This document shows, in pieces, positions 32,455 through 44,066 of a DNA stretch of 64,000 nucleotides. This DNA is from Gamarada debralockiae (taxonomy: Eukaryota; Ascomycota; Leotiomycetes; Helotiales; Hyphodiscaceae), in contig NXFV01001784.1 of the NCBI GenBank assembly GCA_002803225.1, forward strand, positions 1-64,000, given 5' to 3'. Position 1 is the first letter of the stretch. Each line of letters starts with the position of its first letter. Made by a program: the position numbers and the translations under genes. The notes beneath the pieces were generated by a model, which ran no database searches, was not told the origin of the DNA, and saw nothing but the letters and a program-made list of their open reading frames with translations.

Positions 32455-33753
32455 CTAGGAATCAGCACCCCAACCTCTGGAAGCATTCCAACCCTCAGCA
32501 ACCCTTAAGCCCTCCGTCAAGAACCCCAAAGCCCCATCTGCAATGGCATTGCCAGTCCTAGGAGCCTCTCTCGGAGCCAAGCTCTGCATCACACCTCTTG
32601 CATCTGCCTTGGCCGTCGCAATCCTATACTCTTCATCTAAACACCTATCCTTACACTGCATCCTGGCCAAAGCCGCTCTCTTGATCGCAGACTCCCATCT
32701 ATGATACCAATCCACCTCACTCATAACCTGACACTCTCTATTCCCACCATCATCAGTCGGCACGTTGGCATACGGAAACACCGCCTTAACAACCTCATAT
32801 TTATGCGTCAAGAAGAACAGGACAGGCCAAGCGAAGATCCACAAAAACGTGAGGTAAAACACCCATCGAATCCACGTCGTGATGCGCCATTCATTGATCT
32901 TCCCAGGCGAATAGACCACCACCCGTTTGTGTATAGTAGGGAACTTGATCCCAAGATGGCCCCTGTAATTTGTTTCTGCGATAGCGGATCGGAGAAGCTG
33001 TTCTAGCTTCTTCGTGTCGTGGTTGATGACCTCGCGTTTCAGCGTAAAGGACTTCACGCTTGCGGGATTGTTGACGTAGGATTCGCACCACGATTTCAGT
33101 TCCTCTGCTTGATTCTCCACGTCAGAGATTCCAACTGTAGGTTTGAAACCTGGGATCCGGCCGCCTCTGTATCCGCGCTTGTTATCGGGCAGAAGTTCGA
33201 CGGACGCTCCACCCATCCCGATTCCTGGCGTAAGTAGATGCGTGATATTGATACGGATGTAGAAATCCGTTACTTTATTCTTGGTCTCCTTATTTCCATT
33301 CCGCACAGTCTCGGTATGTGTCCCGTTCAATTCGACGAAGTAGGATGGTGGGTACATGGCTTGTGCGCGGATCATTTGAAGGAGGGTTTGTGCATTCGTC
33401 GAGTAGTCTGGAAAACGGGTGCGGATTTCGGTGCTGTCGAGGTCGTGCGTTGAGAAAGGGAGTGCAGGAGGAGGGCTATTTCAGAGTTAGTCGTTGGACC
33501 TTATTCAGAGCCAGGGAAATGCTCACCAGTACCAAGTCATGAGAGGAGCTGTGGGACGTGCTGGGAACTGCCCGCCCGGAAGAGGGGCCAATTCTGCATT
33601 CGATTCGGGTTCATCGGTGTATGAGGGGAGCTCTTCATCCGGGTAGTCGATATCGCCCAGGAGGACAGCAGAGGATGTCGAGGCTGCATCGTCGCGATCT
33701 GGGTCGTCTCTGTAGACTCCAGGTTGGTGAGGCTGTGCGGATGGTTTGCCCAT
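32455..33753 (-). CDS. Conserved fungal membrane protein, function unknown
   Basis: Exons join(33753..33527, 33475..32455), one 51-bp GTGAGC...AATAG intron, encode 415 aa. The N-terminus is Pro/Asp-rich (MGKPSAQPHQPGVYRDDPDR, then LPSYTDEPESN), typical of cytosolic tails of conserved ascomycete proteins. A globular part follows (YFVELNGTHTETV, FYIRINITHLL, GRIPGFKPTVGI). One hydrophobic segment, WVFYLTFLWIFAWPVLFFLT (about residue 280), may be a membrane anchor. The C-terminal part is helical and ends RGWGADS. No signal peptide. The clean frame, typical splice signals and PxY-type motifs suggest a conserved gene, possibly of endomembrane trafficking, but I cannot name a function. Start at 33753 is the only sensible ATG. 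Confidence 0.82.
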
Positions 33754-34830
33754 TTTGAGGGACGAGGCTAGCAGGTTGTGTAACGAACGTAAAGGGTGAG
33801 TTCTGCTTGTGGTATCACTGTCGCGAACTCATATTGATGAGGGAAAGTCGTGAATTTATTCGAAAAACATCAAGCGTGTCGTCTGAAGGCAGCATCGTGG
33901 GGGTAAGCCGGGTGTTTGCTGCAGTTAGAACCCCTGAAATTTCTATTTCCATGCTAGCTCGTCAGCGCTTCGATGGCGCAGCATCGTATTCTGAATTTTG
34001 CCCCGAGAAGTTTTTCACAACTACATTGATCTATTGAAAAGTGGCAAGACTCGTATCAAAGACTTCCTGAGGGTTTTTAGCAGCGTGTAGGTCTTGGTTA
34101 TACAAGCCTGGATCAATCAATTGAGGGTATTCCTGGGAGGAGGCCTGAAGTTTGAGTTTACCCCGCAACACGCCTTGCGCCAAGGCTGCAGCCACGCCTG
34201 GAGAACCCATCTCTGGGCGAGACTCTCCATCAAGATGATGAGAGGAGTCATTCGATCTCACGTTATGCTGTTACACAGTCGCTCCAGATGCCCTTGGTAA
34301 CGGTAGCCCAGTAGAAGCAAGTCGGCCTTTGCCTCGCTTTGCCAATGCTCTTGGCTGCGTGGATGACGAGCTCCGAGAGTTCCAGTTTGTGCTTTCCTCG
34401 ATTTTGCTCTCCAATATAGGCACGTTAGGTTTATTCTGCAAAACAATAATAAACCCTTCGTTAAAAACCATTCCTGCCCCTTCGATCGCCAGAGGACCTC
34501 TTCTCCCAGGTTTCGTCAAATGAGAGGTTTTGAATTGGTCTGCCATTCTGGTCCAATGATTATCTGCCACCTCCCAGATATCCAGATGTCATTAGTCCAA
34601 ATCAAACTCACTGGCGAGAGAGCTACCAGCCCTGTGGCTTGGCGCGTTTCGCTTATGCGTGGGCACCTGCAATCGGCGTGTCAGCAGCTTCACATGAATT
34701 CTTCCCCGCACATCCCGCAGGTCCCTTTAAAAGCTTCAGGAAGCATCGCTTCCTTTTTCCTCCTCATGAAGCTCCTCAATCCACCACTTCACTCTCAATA
34801 ACTGTCAAAACAACCTGCGAAGCAATCACG
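33754..34830. promoter_or_regulatory. Divergent intergenic region
   Basis: About 1.1 kb between a minus-strand and a plus-strand gene, so both promoters should lie here. Minus-strand frames at 34031-34570 (GSPGVAAALAQGVLRGKLKL; LAIEGAGMVFNEGFIIVLQN) look weakly protein-like but match nothing I recognise. Confidence 0.4.
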
Positions 34831-35319
34831 ATGACGATCCACACCTCAATCACGATCAACGCCCCCGCAAAAGAGGTCTTCACGATCGTCGCCGACCTCC
34901 CTACCTACCACAACTGGCTCCCCGAAACCTCCGCCTTCAAAGGCACAACACAAGTATCCCATAACCCCGTCAAGCTCGGCACAACATATCACGAGCCTGG
35001 CCCCGCAGGCACTCGAAAGGGTGAGGTAGTCGAATTCGAGCCTCCGGAAGCGGGGAAGTCGGGGAAAATCACATTCAAGCAGCCGATGAGCATGAAGCCG
35101 TATATTCTGGGGATGACGGTTGATGTTAAGGTGGAGATGAAGGTCACAGAAGAGGGAGAAGGGGCGGGGGTGAAGACGGTACTGGAGAGGGATGTTAGTT
35201 TGCGTTATCCGTGGGCGCTGTGGGCTTTCAAGCCGTTCGTTGATAGTGACTTTAAGAAAGAGAGTTGGAGGACTCTAGAGGCTTTGAAGGCGTATGCAGA
35301 GGGCTTGGGGAAAGAGTGA
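34831..35319 (+). CDS. SRPBCC (START/polyketide-cyclase-like) protein
   Basis: 162 aa, single exon, start at ATG 34831 (MTIHTSITINAPAKEVFTIV). The opening beta-strand followed by APAKEVFTIVADLPTYHNWL is the signature of the SRPBCC helix-grip fold, which binds small hydrophobic ligands. Later strands (GTTYHEPGPAGTRKGEVVEF, VDVKVEMKV, TVLERDVSLRYP) and the closing amphipathic helix (ESWRTLEALKAYAEGLGK) fit the full domain. The length is normal. The frame extends upstream to 34639, but the added segment has no domain character and is taken as 5' UTR. No enzyme activity can be deduced. Confidence 0.82.
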   Translation: MTIHTSITINAPAKEVFTIVADLPTYHNWLPETSAFKGTTQVSHNPVKLGTTYHEPGPAGTRKGEVVEFEPPEAGKSGKITFKQPMSMKPYILGMTVDVKVEMKVTEEGEGAGVKTVLERDVSLRYPWALWAFKPFVDSDFKKESWRTLEALKAYAEGLGKE

Positions 35320-37051
35320 GGGGTTATCTCGTTCTGGTGCTCGGGAGTCTGGTTGAGAAGTACGGGCCAAGAGTTGGCTGACATCACGCTGCATTCTCCA
35401 TGCTAGCACGACACGCACTCTTTTTGTGGGTCTCACATTCGAGGGTCAAGCTGAGGTTTGAAGTATAATCCCCACTGTCAAACTTGTTAACTTAATTGTC
35501 CGGAAAGTTTAATTTAATACCCATTTGACTTTTGCCGCTCATCATCTTTACTCGCTACTCAGCTCTTTGATTCGAAGGGTCGCTTATGATATGATTGCAA
35601 GACGACACGGATACTGTCGAAGATATTAAGACCCTCCCAACCAGCACTCGCCAGCCGTCATGAGAAAGTTCCTTCGAAGCGGGCAAACACTAGGAAAGAT
35701 GTCTTTGGAGTCCATCTGAACAACTCATTAAACTACTGTAACTTTCCTAGCGTTCCCATTGCCGCATAATTAGGATATGGGATATCAATCGTTCTGTCTG
35801 TTTCAACGATCAAAAGCCTTCCAGTTCGGATAGCCACAAACTATTCTCGACGTCCTCGGGTCCAGTTACTCGAATAAAACGAATGATTGGAATTCCAGGT
35901 CTATAGAGGAGTTCTTATATCTTTCTAATCGCCGCTCTCGATTGAAATCTTACGTCCCAATTAATACGGTGTCTTCTTTCTATCCCATTCGGGTTCTCCA
36001 GGCCTTTCAAGACTTGACCGCTGCGTAAAAGAAGTCCACATAGTCAAAGATCGATCTCCTATGCGTGCGTCTCATATAGTCCAGCGTCCCTTCCGTTCGA
36101 TTGACGCCTTGCATTCCAAATTACCTAAAGCACCCTTTGTCAACATCCCCTCAATCCTTCAACACCTTTCAACAAACCGCCTCATTGTACAGAAATCCCA
36201 CTTACAAATCATAAATCCCAATTCATTATTATCCAAATGACTCCATCCCAAGGCCCCAATAATATTAACCTCATCCAGCACACTCGCCTTCACAACCTCT
36301 CTAACATATACCTTGAACTACAAACTCTGTTCTATGTTATATCTCTACTCGTAAACCCCGAGTTAAAAGCTAGCATGAAGTTGAATTCGGTCAACATAAT
36401 AGCCATTGGTTTCAATGTCAGAGAAAGCTATTTCATTTGTTGGTGGAAGTATTGCGTCAGCAAAGGCCTGTCTTAGTTTTAGTTTTGTGTTTGGGAACTT
36501 ACTCAACGGCAAGGAAATCCATGTTCCCCTTGATGAGCTCCAGATCAGCTTGACGTAGAGCCGTAGCATTCGTGCCATTCGTATCCAGCTTGAACCCGAT
36601 CCATATCAGAAATTATTAATATGGAAGGAGGAGAGTGGAACTTACGATTGATTGTGGATAATTCAGCCTCAAGGATAACGGATAAGCCAAGACTCCAACT
36701 TCGAATCCTACACCCTATTTGCGGCTTCGATATCCTCAGGATTGCTGCTATTGAGGGGATGGCGAGGTTATGTGCAATATTCAGAGATATCTTCCCAGTG
36801 CCTTTAAGGGTATCCTTGTAGAAGTGATACACCATCGCGTGAGCGGTCAAAATATTATTGCTAAATAGATATCCCAGAACTCCGACGAGTACATTTAGCT
36901 CGTTCTAAGTCGGCCAGCGATTTGCCCTTACTCCATTGGAATCCCGAGATAAGGGAAAGGTCGTACTATAGTAATCCAATATAGCACTCGATCATCGAAA
37001 CGAGTGCTTAGCATAATAGAGCAATGCGCCGGAATATTCTAGGGACGTAGG
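35320..37051. other. Intergenic 1.7 kb, no gene recognised
   Basis: No coding frame with family resemblance on either strand. Short frames at 36237-36850 lack motif or splice support. Confidence 0.45.
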
Positions 37052-37690
37052 CTAGATGCCAATCGGCATGTCGAAGTGGTTGAGTGTGATGAGCGGAGTA
37101 ATTTCATTTTGAAGGCAGAACTCGATCAAATCCTCATAATGTCTTAAAGCGGGTTGATTGATGCGTGAACCAGGGATGCCGAATGGCACTACACCAGTCC
37201 AAGAGATAGAGAAGGAGAAGTATGGGATTCCGACAGCAGCTAAGCGTAGAATATCTTGTTTGTAGAACCAGTAACTCGTATCAGCCACGCAGCATCTTGT
37301 AACTCTGAAGCATTGCCTGATGTGCGAGCTACTCCTTGCATATTTCCACTTGTATGCGCCGCTGCGATTAATGAAGTCTCGATAATGTCTAGTAGGCCTG
37401 TTCTGCGGCCAAACTCTTGCAAACCGCCTTCAGTCTGCCAAGCAATGCTCGCCAATCCCAATATAAGCCTTTGAGAAGAGCATTGGCCAATGATGAACAA
37501 CTGGGTGTTAGTCTTTGGGGAACAGTGGAGGAGGAAAGACAAGCTCGGATGTTGCGACAGGAGTTGGTGCAGGACGTGTTGTGAAAGGAACTGTGTTGGT
37601 GTTGCTTAATCCACTCTAGAGGCCCGGGTAGGCATATTCGTTGTATTGTCCGCCCTGCGTGGCATTGGAAAGGTATATGATGTGTAGATA
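37052..37690 (-). pseudogene. GH1 beta-glucosidase relic
   Basis: N-terminal third of a family 1 beta-glucosidase. Pieces on the minus strand: a Pro/Thr linker (TRPAPTPVATSELVFPPPLF, about 37590-37540), IAWQTEGGLQ (about 37440, expected F-G-x-A-[ST]-A-[AS]-x-Q-x-E-G), GRRTGLLDI, and after a frame change TSYWFYKQDILRLAAVGIPY, FSISW and ITPLITLNHFDMP (37288-37060). It ends at TLNHFDMPIGI*, well before either catalytic glutamate (NEP and ENG motifs), so it cannot be active. At least two frameshifts. The truncation point is near 37050. Confidence 0.72.
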
Positions 37691-38677
37691 ATTTTGCCCG
37701 CTAAGAGACTTGCGAGCGGAGGTGCTGGAGTATAGCTCTTGCTGAACTTACTAGAGGCGGCAGTGGGGTAGCGTGTCGAATGGTGGTCTCAGCCGTATAA
37801 TGAAATTGGGTTCTGCATGATTCTCTGTCAGAGCGCTACACTCAACAACAAAGTCAAGGTAACCACGAGAGGTAAGTTGGACTACGAAATGAGGCTCATA
37901 TTTGTAGTGGACTTGGTGGCTTTCAACCAATCTATTAAAAGCGAGATTAAAAAGATACGAGTGGTAGTGAAGTTGAATGAGCAGTGATTCCATGGCCTTG
38001 ATAGCCCCGACGCCTTGCCCAAACCACCTGGCGGACTTCGACGAGCGATTGGTTTGCAGGACTACCTTGCTAGTACACATTTTCTTGTAAATCCGTGGTC
38101 CCGGGAAGATTTGCACTTCAGCGCCAAACCACATCAAACGACATTTTAAACAGAGCTTGTATCTTCACATGGTTGCTGAGTAATAAGACTTGAGCGGAGG
38201 ACCGGTGTGATCAGTGCGGCATTTCCGGCCGATCACAGCACCGGCTGCGGGCTCGGCCCCGCTAGCTTCACCGACAATGGTAATATGGCGACCTTTATCG
38301 CCGACAGGCTCTGAATACTTTCACTGAAGCTGGTAATTCGAAAACATCATTAGGATAAGGGGAATCCGTGTTGAGAATGGGCGCATAGAAGGTGGCCCGG
38401 CCAGAGTGGGGGAAGCTGACCCCTTTCTTAAGCGATGGCGGGGTAAATTCCTCGAGCGCGGCGCGATTTCTCCATGTTACATCCCGCATCCTAAATGTAA
38501 CGTTTGCCAATCTGAACTTAACTTTATTTGCAAGCAACTGGAGGCAATTGTAAGTGGGATGTCGCTTTTTCCATATTTGACCCAGTCACCATCCCCTCGG
38601 TATCTAATCGCTCAGTCATTCTGAAAGTTCGTCGGCTTTCGTACTTTACATTGGCTAGGTCGACTCGATTGCGAGAG
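37691..38677. other. Intergenic about 1 kb upstream of GH92 gene
   Basis: Holds the GH92 promoter. Minus-strand frames at 37751-38137 and 38295-38537 have no recognisable motif; the first may be further GH1-linked debris. Confidence 0.4.
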
Positions 38678-41459
38678 ATGGGTTGTCGAATAGTTACAAG
38701 ATGGCTGTCGCTGCTCTTTCTTTTTCTTTCTGGGGGTATATCTTTGGCTGCGGAGAGTTTAGAGGACCTCACACAGTTTGTCAATCCTTTCATTGGGACC
38801 GAGGGCCAAGGATATCCTGGAACTGCCATAAATAGCGGCAATGTATTCCCAGGCGCGTCATTGCCATTTGGCGTCGTGAAATTTGGAATTGACACAACTG
38901 CATTCGATTGGACGAATGTTGATGCAGACGCAGGATATACTCCTGATGGCTACGGTATGAGTTCGCTGTGATTGTCATGAGTTGAAGCTGACAAAGGCAG
39001 TTACTGGAGTGAGCATGCTGCATGAGAGTGGAACGGGAGTAGGTGGTCTTTCTTCCAACAGCTTCTCGCTAATATGGGTAGGGTGCGCCGACTTACGGCT
39101 TCGTTCACCAAATGCCACTTTCCACTTTGGAAAATGTCAACGTTCTTGACAACTTCACCTACATGCAGGAACGTTCTGAACTCGATGTCGCAAGCGTCGG
39201 ATACTATAAGACAATTCTAGCCAACGGGGTCTCCGCTGAGCTCACTGCAACTGCTCATGCCGGAATCATACAGTATAAATATTCTTCAAATGCCACCGGG
39301 AGACACATCCTCGTCGATGTCTCGCATATGCTACCGTCATCTGGTGAAGCACAGCACTCACAGTTCTACTCAAACGGCCTTCTGGAAAGGAGTCTAGATG
39401 GTAGCAAATACCAAGGGTACGGTGTCTACAGAGGAGGTTTCAGCAGCCGTAAGCGTCGTGAAAAATTCCTCTCATCATCATGGAAGCTGACTTTCCAGGG
39501 CCTGATGCGCCGGTGTATTTCTGCGCTGAATTTGACACTACTCCAGAAGAAGTTCAATTCTTCTCCGGCCAATACACAGACCCATATTGGCCAAATAGTA
39601 CGATATTCCGTCCACCAGTCTTCACAAACGCAACCTCGATCATTGGCGGAAAAAGCTGGTATGGGTATGCTGACCGAGTCGGAGGCATCTTTACCTTTCC
39701 CGCCAATACCACAACTCTGAAGTCCCGAATTGCTGTATCGTTCATCAATTCGGACAAAGCTTGTCAATATGTTGCTTCTGAGCTACCAACGTGGGATCTG
39801 GAGCCAATCATCGCTGCAGCTAAGCAAGAGTGGAACTCGGAAGTCCTGTCAAAAGTCACGACAACAGATCATTCTAATATAACACTTTTGGAAATGTTAT
39901 ATTCAGGTCTGTATAAAATGCATCTTATGCCATCAGATCGTACCGGAGAGAATCCGAATTGGGATACGGAAGAGCCGACTTACGATGACTTTTACACGCT
40001 TTGGGATACGTTCCGCTGCTTGAATAGTTACATTCTCCTCACGGCACCGAAGAGAGCAGCTGATATTGTGAAGAGTCTTATTGATGTGTGGAGATTCGAG
40101 AGGTTCATGCCTGATGCGAGAAGTGGAAACTACAATGGAAGAGTGTAAGTTATCTGGCTTATCTTCAAGGACGTTGGGAGCTGATTGAGTCAAGTCAAGG
40201 GGGTTCTAACGCCGATAACGTGCTCGCGGATGCTTGGGTCAAAGGACTCAACGCTTCCGAGTACGGTATCAACTGGACGGATGCATACGCAGCAATGAAA
40301 ACAAACGCCGAAATGGTCCCATACAATACTTTTGATTATGGTGATCCGACAGGTAGTGTGAAAGAAGGAAGAGGTGCGCTTCCGGATTGGGTGAGTCTCG
40401 GATACGTCAGCATGTATGATCCTGCGACAGGTACTGGTTTTGGGAGATGCATTTCGAGGACTGTGGAGTACGGACTGAACGATTTTGCGCTGAGTCAAGT
40501 GGCCAAAGATCTGGTGCCGCAGGATTATGTGAAGTATTTCAATCGCTCAGCGTAAGTCAAGTCCTGCCCTCAGATCTGCAATTTGAGAGCTCATGGCATG
40601 ATCAAGTGGATGGCAACAAATCTGGCAACATAATTTTACATCTCTCAACTTCACCGGCTTTCTCGCTCCTCTCTACGCAAACGGCACTCGCGACCCCACC
40701 TACTCGCCCCTCTATTGCGGTGAATGGTGTTCCTGGTCCGATATAACCTACGAAGGACTCCCCTGGGAATACTCCTGGACAATTCCCTATGACATGGCTA
40801 CTCTAATAACCTTCATGGGTGGCCCTAACCTCGCCGAATCTCGCCTGGACGCCATGTTTATCCCCGGTCTTCAAGACGGAACCGTAGGTCAAGGAAATGG
40901 CGCTGGAACAGCGATCTTCAATCCTGGCAATGAACCGAGCTTTGGAACACCGTTTCTGTATAATTATTTGGGGAGACGACAGTGGAAGAGTGTGTTGCGG
41001 AGTAGGGAGATTGTTAGTCAATATTATTCTAATGAGAGGGACGGGGTGCCGGGAAATAGTGATGCGGGAGCGTTGGAGAGTTGGATGGTTTGGAATTTGT
41101 TGGGTGAGTGCCAGTTTTAAAATTGTAGGGAGAGGATGCTAACGTGTAGCGAAGGACTTTATCCCATCGTGACTCAACCTGTTTACCTCCTGCTCTCGCC
41201 ATGGTTCAGTGATCTCAGCATCTCCGTTGCCGGAAACAAAACGTTGAAGATCACGTCCACGGGATTAGAGGATGGACCGTACGTGCAAACTGTTAAGGTC
41301 AATGGTGTTCAATGGGAAAAGAGCTGGGTCACTCATGATGATCTCGTTGGCGGTGATGGCGGCAGAATTGAGTTTGTCCTTGGAAGCGAACAGACTGAGT
41401 GGGATACTGGCGACCTTCCACCGAGCCCCGGACATCTTGATTTGGGCGTCCGAAATTAG
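38678..41459 (+). CDS. GH92 alpha-1,2-mannosidase, secreted
   Basis: Calcium-dependent exo-alpha-mannosidase of glycoside hydrolase family 92, trimming mannose from glycans. Exons join(38678..38954, 39001..39038, 39082..39448, 39499..40144, 40195..40551, 40607..41103, 41155..41459) encode 828 aa; all seven phases agree and no stop occurs. A signal peptide (MGCRIVTRWLSLLFLFLSGG) leads to the N-terminal beta-sandwich motifs VNPFIGTEGQGYPGTA and GNVFPGASLPFGVVKFG. The (alpha/alpha)6 part has YDDFYTLWDTFRCLNSY, NGRVQGGSNADNVLADAWVK and CGEWCSWSDITYEGLPWEYS, all typical of the family. The length is that of secreted fungal members. Exon 2 is only 38 bp. Introns are 43-55 bp. The intact gene sits divergently from a dead GH1 gene. 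The start is the ATG that opens the signal peptide; an upstream in-frame ATG exists at 38528. Confidence 0.93.
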
Positions 41460-41923
41460 TATTGAGTCGAGGGTGAATGTATTTTTTGTGTCGAGCTGCT
41501 CGATGAAGGAGGAGTAATATTCGGGCGGCCGTTTGTTCTTTGGTTTAGGACGATCACGTTCGATACGTCTGCTGGGCATTTGAGGTTCTGCACTGAGGTT
41601 ACTGGCAGTCGTGAATCGCTGTTAGCGTGCCGAATCGGAGCCATTAGGAGGACGATGGTCTCCCTCAGGAGGGAATAGATGACACTGCCGTCGTAGTAAG
41701 GAATGAAGTGTACGAGGGAGTGTTGTGATCGTAGGAGGTAACTGTGGTGACGCTGTTGTGGTGGTGGTGGTGGTGAGGAGTAAGTGGGACAGAGGAATAA
41801 ATATAATAGCTTGAAAGGGGGTGGGAGTATAGTAGGAGGGTGAATGCCATGATGACAGTGTTGGATATTGAAGTGACTAGAATCTTCTGGTATATGAGTG
41901 ACAAATACAATGTCAAATAAGTC
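41460..41923. other. 3' flank of GH92 gene, no gene recognised
   Basis: Minus-strand frame 41665-41916 is driven by a GTGGTG/CACCAC simple repeat near 41757-41775. No gene. Confidence 0.5.
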
Positions 41924-42036
41924 TAACTGGAGCCTTTGGTATGATTTACACTAGGTGGCAATCGTAGGACTCCAAGTGTATATATAGAGCACTTCCTACT
42001 GTAGAATTAATGAAATATCGCTGAGAAACACCAACA
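41924..42036 (+). repeat. LTR-like repeat, family A, copy 2
   Basis: 113 bp matching 944-1053: CCTTTGGTATGATTTACACT, AGGTGGCAA, TATATATAGAGCACTTCCTA, ending AAACACCAACA. Same orientation as copy 1. No retrotransposon coding region follows, so solo LTR or fragment. Confidence 0.6.
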
Positions 42037-42315
42037 GACAGCCAAAGTGGGGAGGGCCCTCTGTTTCTAAAGGGGTGTTGATTATCTAGGTCCCAAATAG
42101 GCATAATAGGGTTGAGAGCCTGAAGAGTCAGGGCAGAGTCGAGAGTCGCAAGAGGGTTGACGTTCTAGGATTTGAGACTGAAGGGCCGACTTCTTGAGGC
42201 TCTTGTAACTGGGTGAAATGGGTAGGAAGGCAAATGAGAATAAGGATTTTGGCCCAAATTTTAAGGCAATAGTCGGGTTTTCTTGGCAAAATATGGGTTT
42301 CGGCTTAATTATTCC

Positions 42316-42929
42316 GCTTCCGGGTCCCTTATTATATCGGAATCCCTATTACATCGGAATGAAACAAGCTGATTTTAATGGGTCGAGCTATTTCAACTTG
42401 CCTCCTGGCTAAATACACTTGCCAGCCCCCACTTTCCAGAGCACACCCATCAACCTTGCGCTACAGTAGTAATTAGTATGAGAACACAAGACGCGTTTAT
42501 GTTTGTTTTGTGAACCGTAGGGTCTTTAGCCCTAGTTTGAGGCTTTCCTTCTCTTTCTCTATTACAAGCATATATTATCTTAGTAGGATCAGATTTTAGA
42601 GGCCGAGAGTCTCTCTTGAAAAACGCATATCCGTGGGCTTTTACGTGGCTTTGGAGAGCAGTAAAAGCAGTAGAAATACCAGGGTAAACCGCTGTAGGAG
42701 GAGGAGGACCGCAAGGTCGGGGTATAAGGAGATCCATGAGGGCATGTAGTATAGGTGGTTGATTTTTGGATATCCATAATTTTTAATTGACATTGACGCG
42801 CCTTGCGTTGCTATAGAAATTACCACTACTAAGCGAGGTTGATGGGTGTACTCCCGACAAGTGGATTTAGCCGGGAGGCAAGTTGAAATAGCTCGACCTT
42901 TTTCATTCCAATATAATGAGGTTTGACTG
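42316..42929. mobile_element. MITE-like element with ~100-bp inverted repeats
   Basis: The left arm (about 42316-42470) and the reverse complement of the right arm (42822-42929) share GTCGAGCTATTTCAACTTGC, CTCC.GGCTAAAT.CACTTG and CACCCATCAACC. The right end closes as ...GGTTTGACTG followed by TA, giving a terminal CAGTCAAACCTCATTATATT, of the pogo/Tc1 type. The left edge is degenerate and uncertain by about 20 bp. The roughly 350-bp interior has no transposase. Confidence 0.7.
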
Positions 42930-43334
42930 TAACACGCTCTTATGTGATCACATGTGACCTAGCACGTACAAGCCGTAATAGTTAGTGGCCTAAAATAGTA
43001 AATGCCTAAGAATAAATCACACATCACATGACATAGGGATTATTGAGACCACGTGAGAGATTACGTGGTTTTACAATTGTAAGAGCCTAGTCAGGTGACA
43101 TTCTACTCGCACTTTTTGTGATTCTTCGAACTAAAACCAGCTTGTTCATTCTAAGGTGCGAGGGAGGCTCTTCTTATACAGAGCCTCGGTCTAGGTTTAA
43201 TTACATGTGGGCCTCAGGCACAAAGGCAAAAAGTGGGTCTGAAATGACACTTTCACAGGACTTTTAACAGTGACCTGTGTAATAAATGCTTAGTTATATA
43301 TCTAAATCGGGTCCTTTGACTTGCTATTTCACCA
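42930..43334. other. Repeat-like intergenic sequence
   Basis: No gene. TGTAAGAGCC at 43078 and a GAGGCTC...GAGCCTC stem at 43171-43194 resemble LTR features, but no second copy was found in the window. Confidence 0.35.
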
Positions 43335-44066
43335 CTAAACAGAGAGCTCCTTCCTGACTTTGGGGAGGGGCTTTGGCTGTACTATGAACTGCCTATCTGG
43401 TCTTGTAGCAATGATATACTGTTGCTCTTCTGGCGCGCACTTCTTATTGCAAGGCTGAAATGTATCAATATGCTCCCAAACTATCTCCAGGCCCATGGAG
43501 CGAAGAAAGTTCCGCTGCCCATCGGCGCTCAACATCATGCTTGGGCAAAGTTCTCCCATGAACGGGGTTTCATAGTCCTCGACATAAGTCCCGGTTTCAT
43601 CATAGCGCGAATTGTCCTTCACGTAGGTATCGCTTGGCATCTGACCGAGAGCAAGAATGCCACCTGGCTCGAGTGCGTTGGCATATTTGTAGGCCGCGGC
43701 GTGGAAATCAGCATACGAGAGCTGGGTGTGGGAAAAGATAATAAAGACAGCAGCGAAGGTGCCCTTGATCTCGTAGTTGAGCATATCGGATACGCTGAAG
43801 AGGCCCTTGACTCGATCTCGGGCGAGCTGGATCATTTTAGGAGAAATGTCACAGCCGACGACGTCAAGGCCGGCTTTCGCCAGCATGTCGGCGACCGGCA
43901 CCCCAGTTCCACAACCAACATCGAGAACCCTTGAGCCAGAGGGAAGCGTAGAGATAGCCTCCGTGATACACGCTTTCTTGAATTTGTTGTCCCCGTATGC
44001 GTTTTCATATTCGATGTTGAGCTTCTCGAACGTGGCAAGGCCTGCGAGGGAGCCTTGTGTCGACAT
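43335..44066 (-). CDS. Class I SAM-dependent methyltransferase
   Basis: Soluble small-molecule methyltransferase, 243 aa from ATG 44066 (MSTQGSLAGLATFEKLN). Motif I VLDVGCGTGVPV (47-58) binds S-adenosylmethionine, followed by the acidic loop GLDVVGCDISPKMI and a post-motif region with FAAVFIIFSHTQLSY and EPGGILALGQMP. The C-terminal third probably forms the substrate lid (DETGTYVEDYETPFMGE, WEHIDTFQPC). The frame stays open upstream to an ATG at 44231, but the added 55 residues are Arg/Ser-rich without domain character, and the shorter form fits the usual length. Single exon, intact. Substrate unknown; it is flanked by transposable elements, not by a biosynthetic cluster. Confidence 0.82.
   Translation of the reverse strand: MSTQGSLAGLATFEKLNIEYENAYGDNKFKKACITEAISTLPSGSRVLDVGCGTGVPVADMLAKAGLDVVGCDISPKMIQLARDRVKGLFSVSDMLNYEIKGTFAAVFIIFSHTQLSYADFHAAAYKYANALEPGGILALGQMPSDTYVKDNSRYDETGTYVEDYETPFMGELCPSMMLSADGQRNFLRSMGLEIVWEHIDTFQPCNKKCAPEEQQYIIATRPDRQFIVQPKPLPKVRKELSV

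Noticed and set aside
38295..38537. Minus-strand frame in the GH92 promoter considered as the start of the GH1 gene
   Set aside because: No signal peptide or GH1 sequence, and not in line with the GH1 pieces.
43078..43230. Possible additional LTR beginning TGTAAGAGCC
   Set aside because: No second copy in the window and no clear 3' end; too weak to annotate as a repeat.
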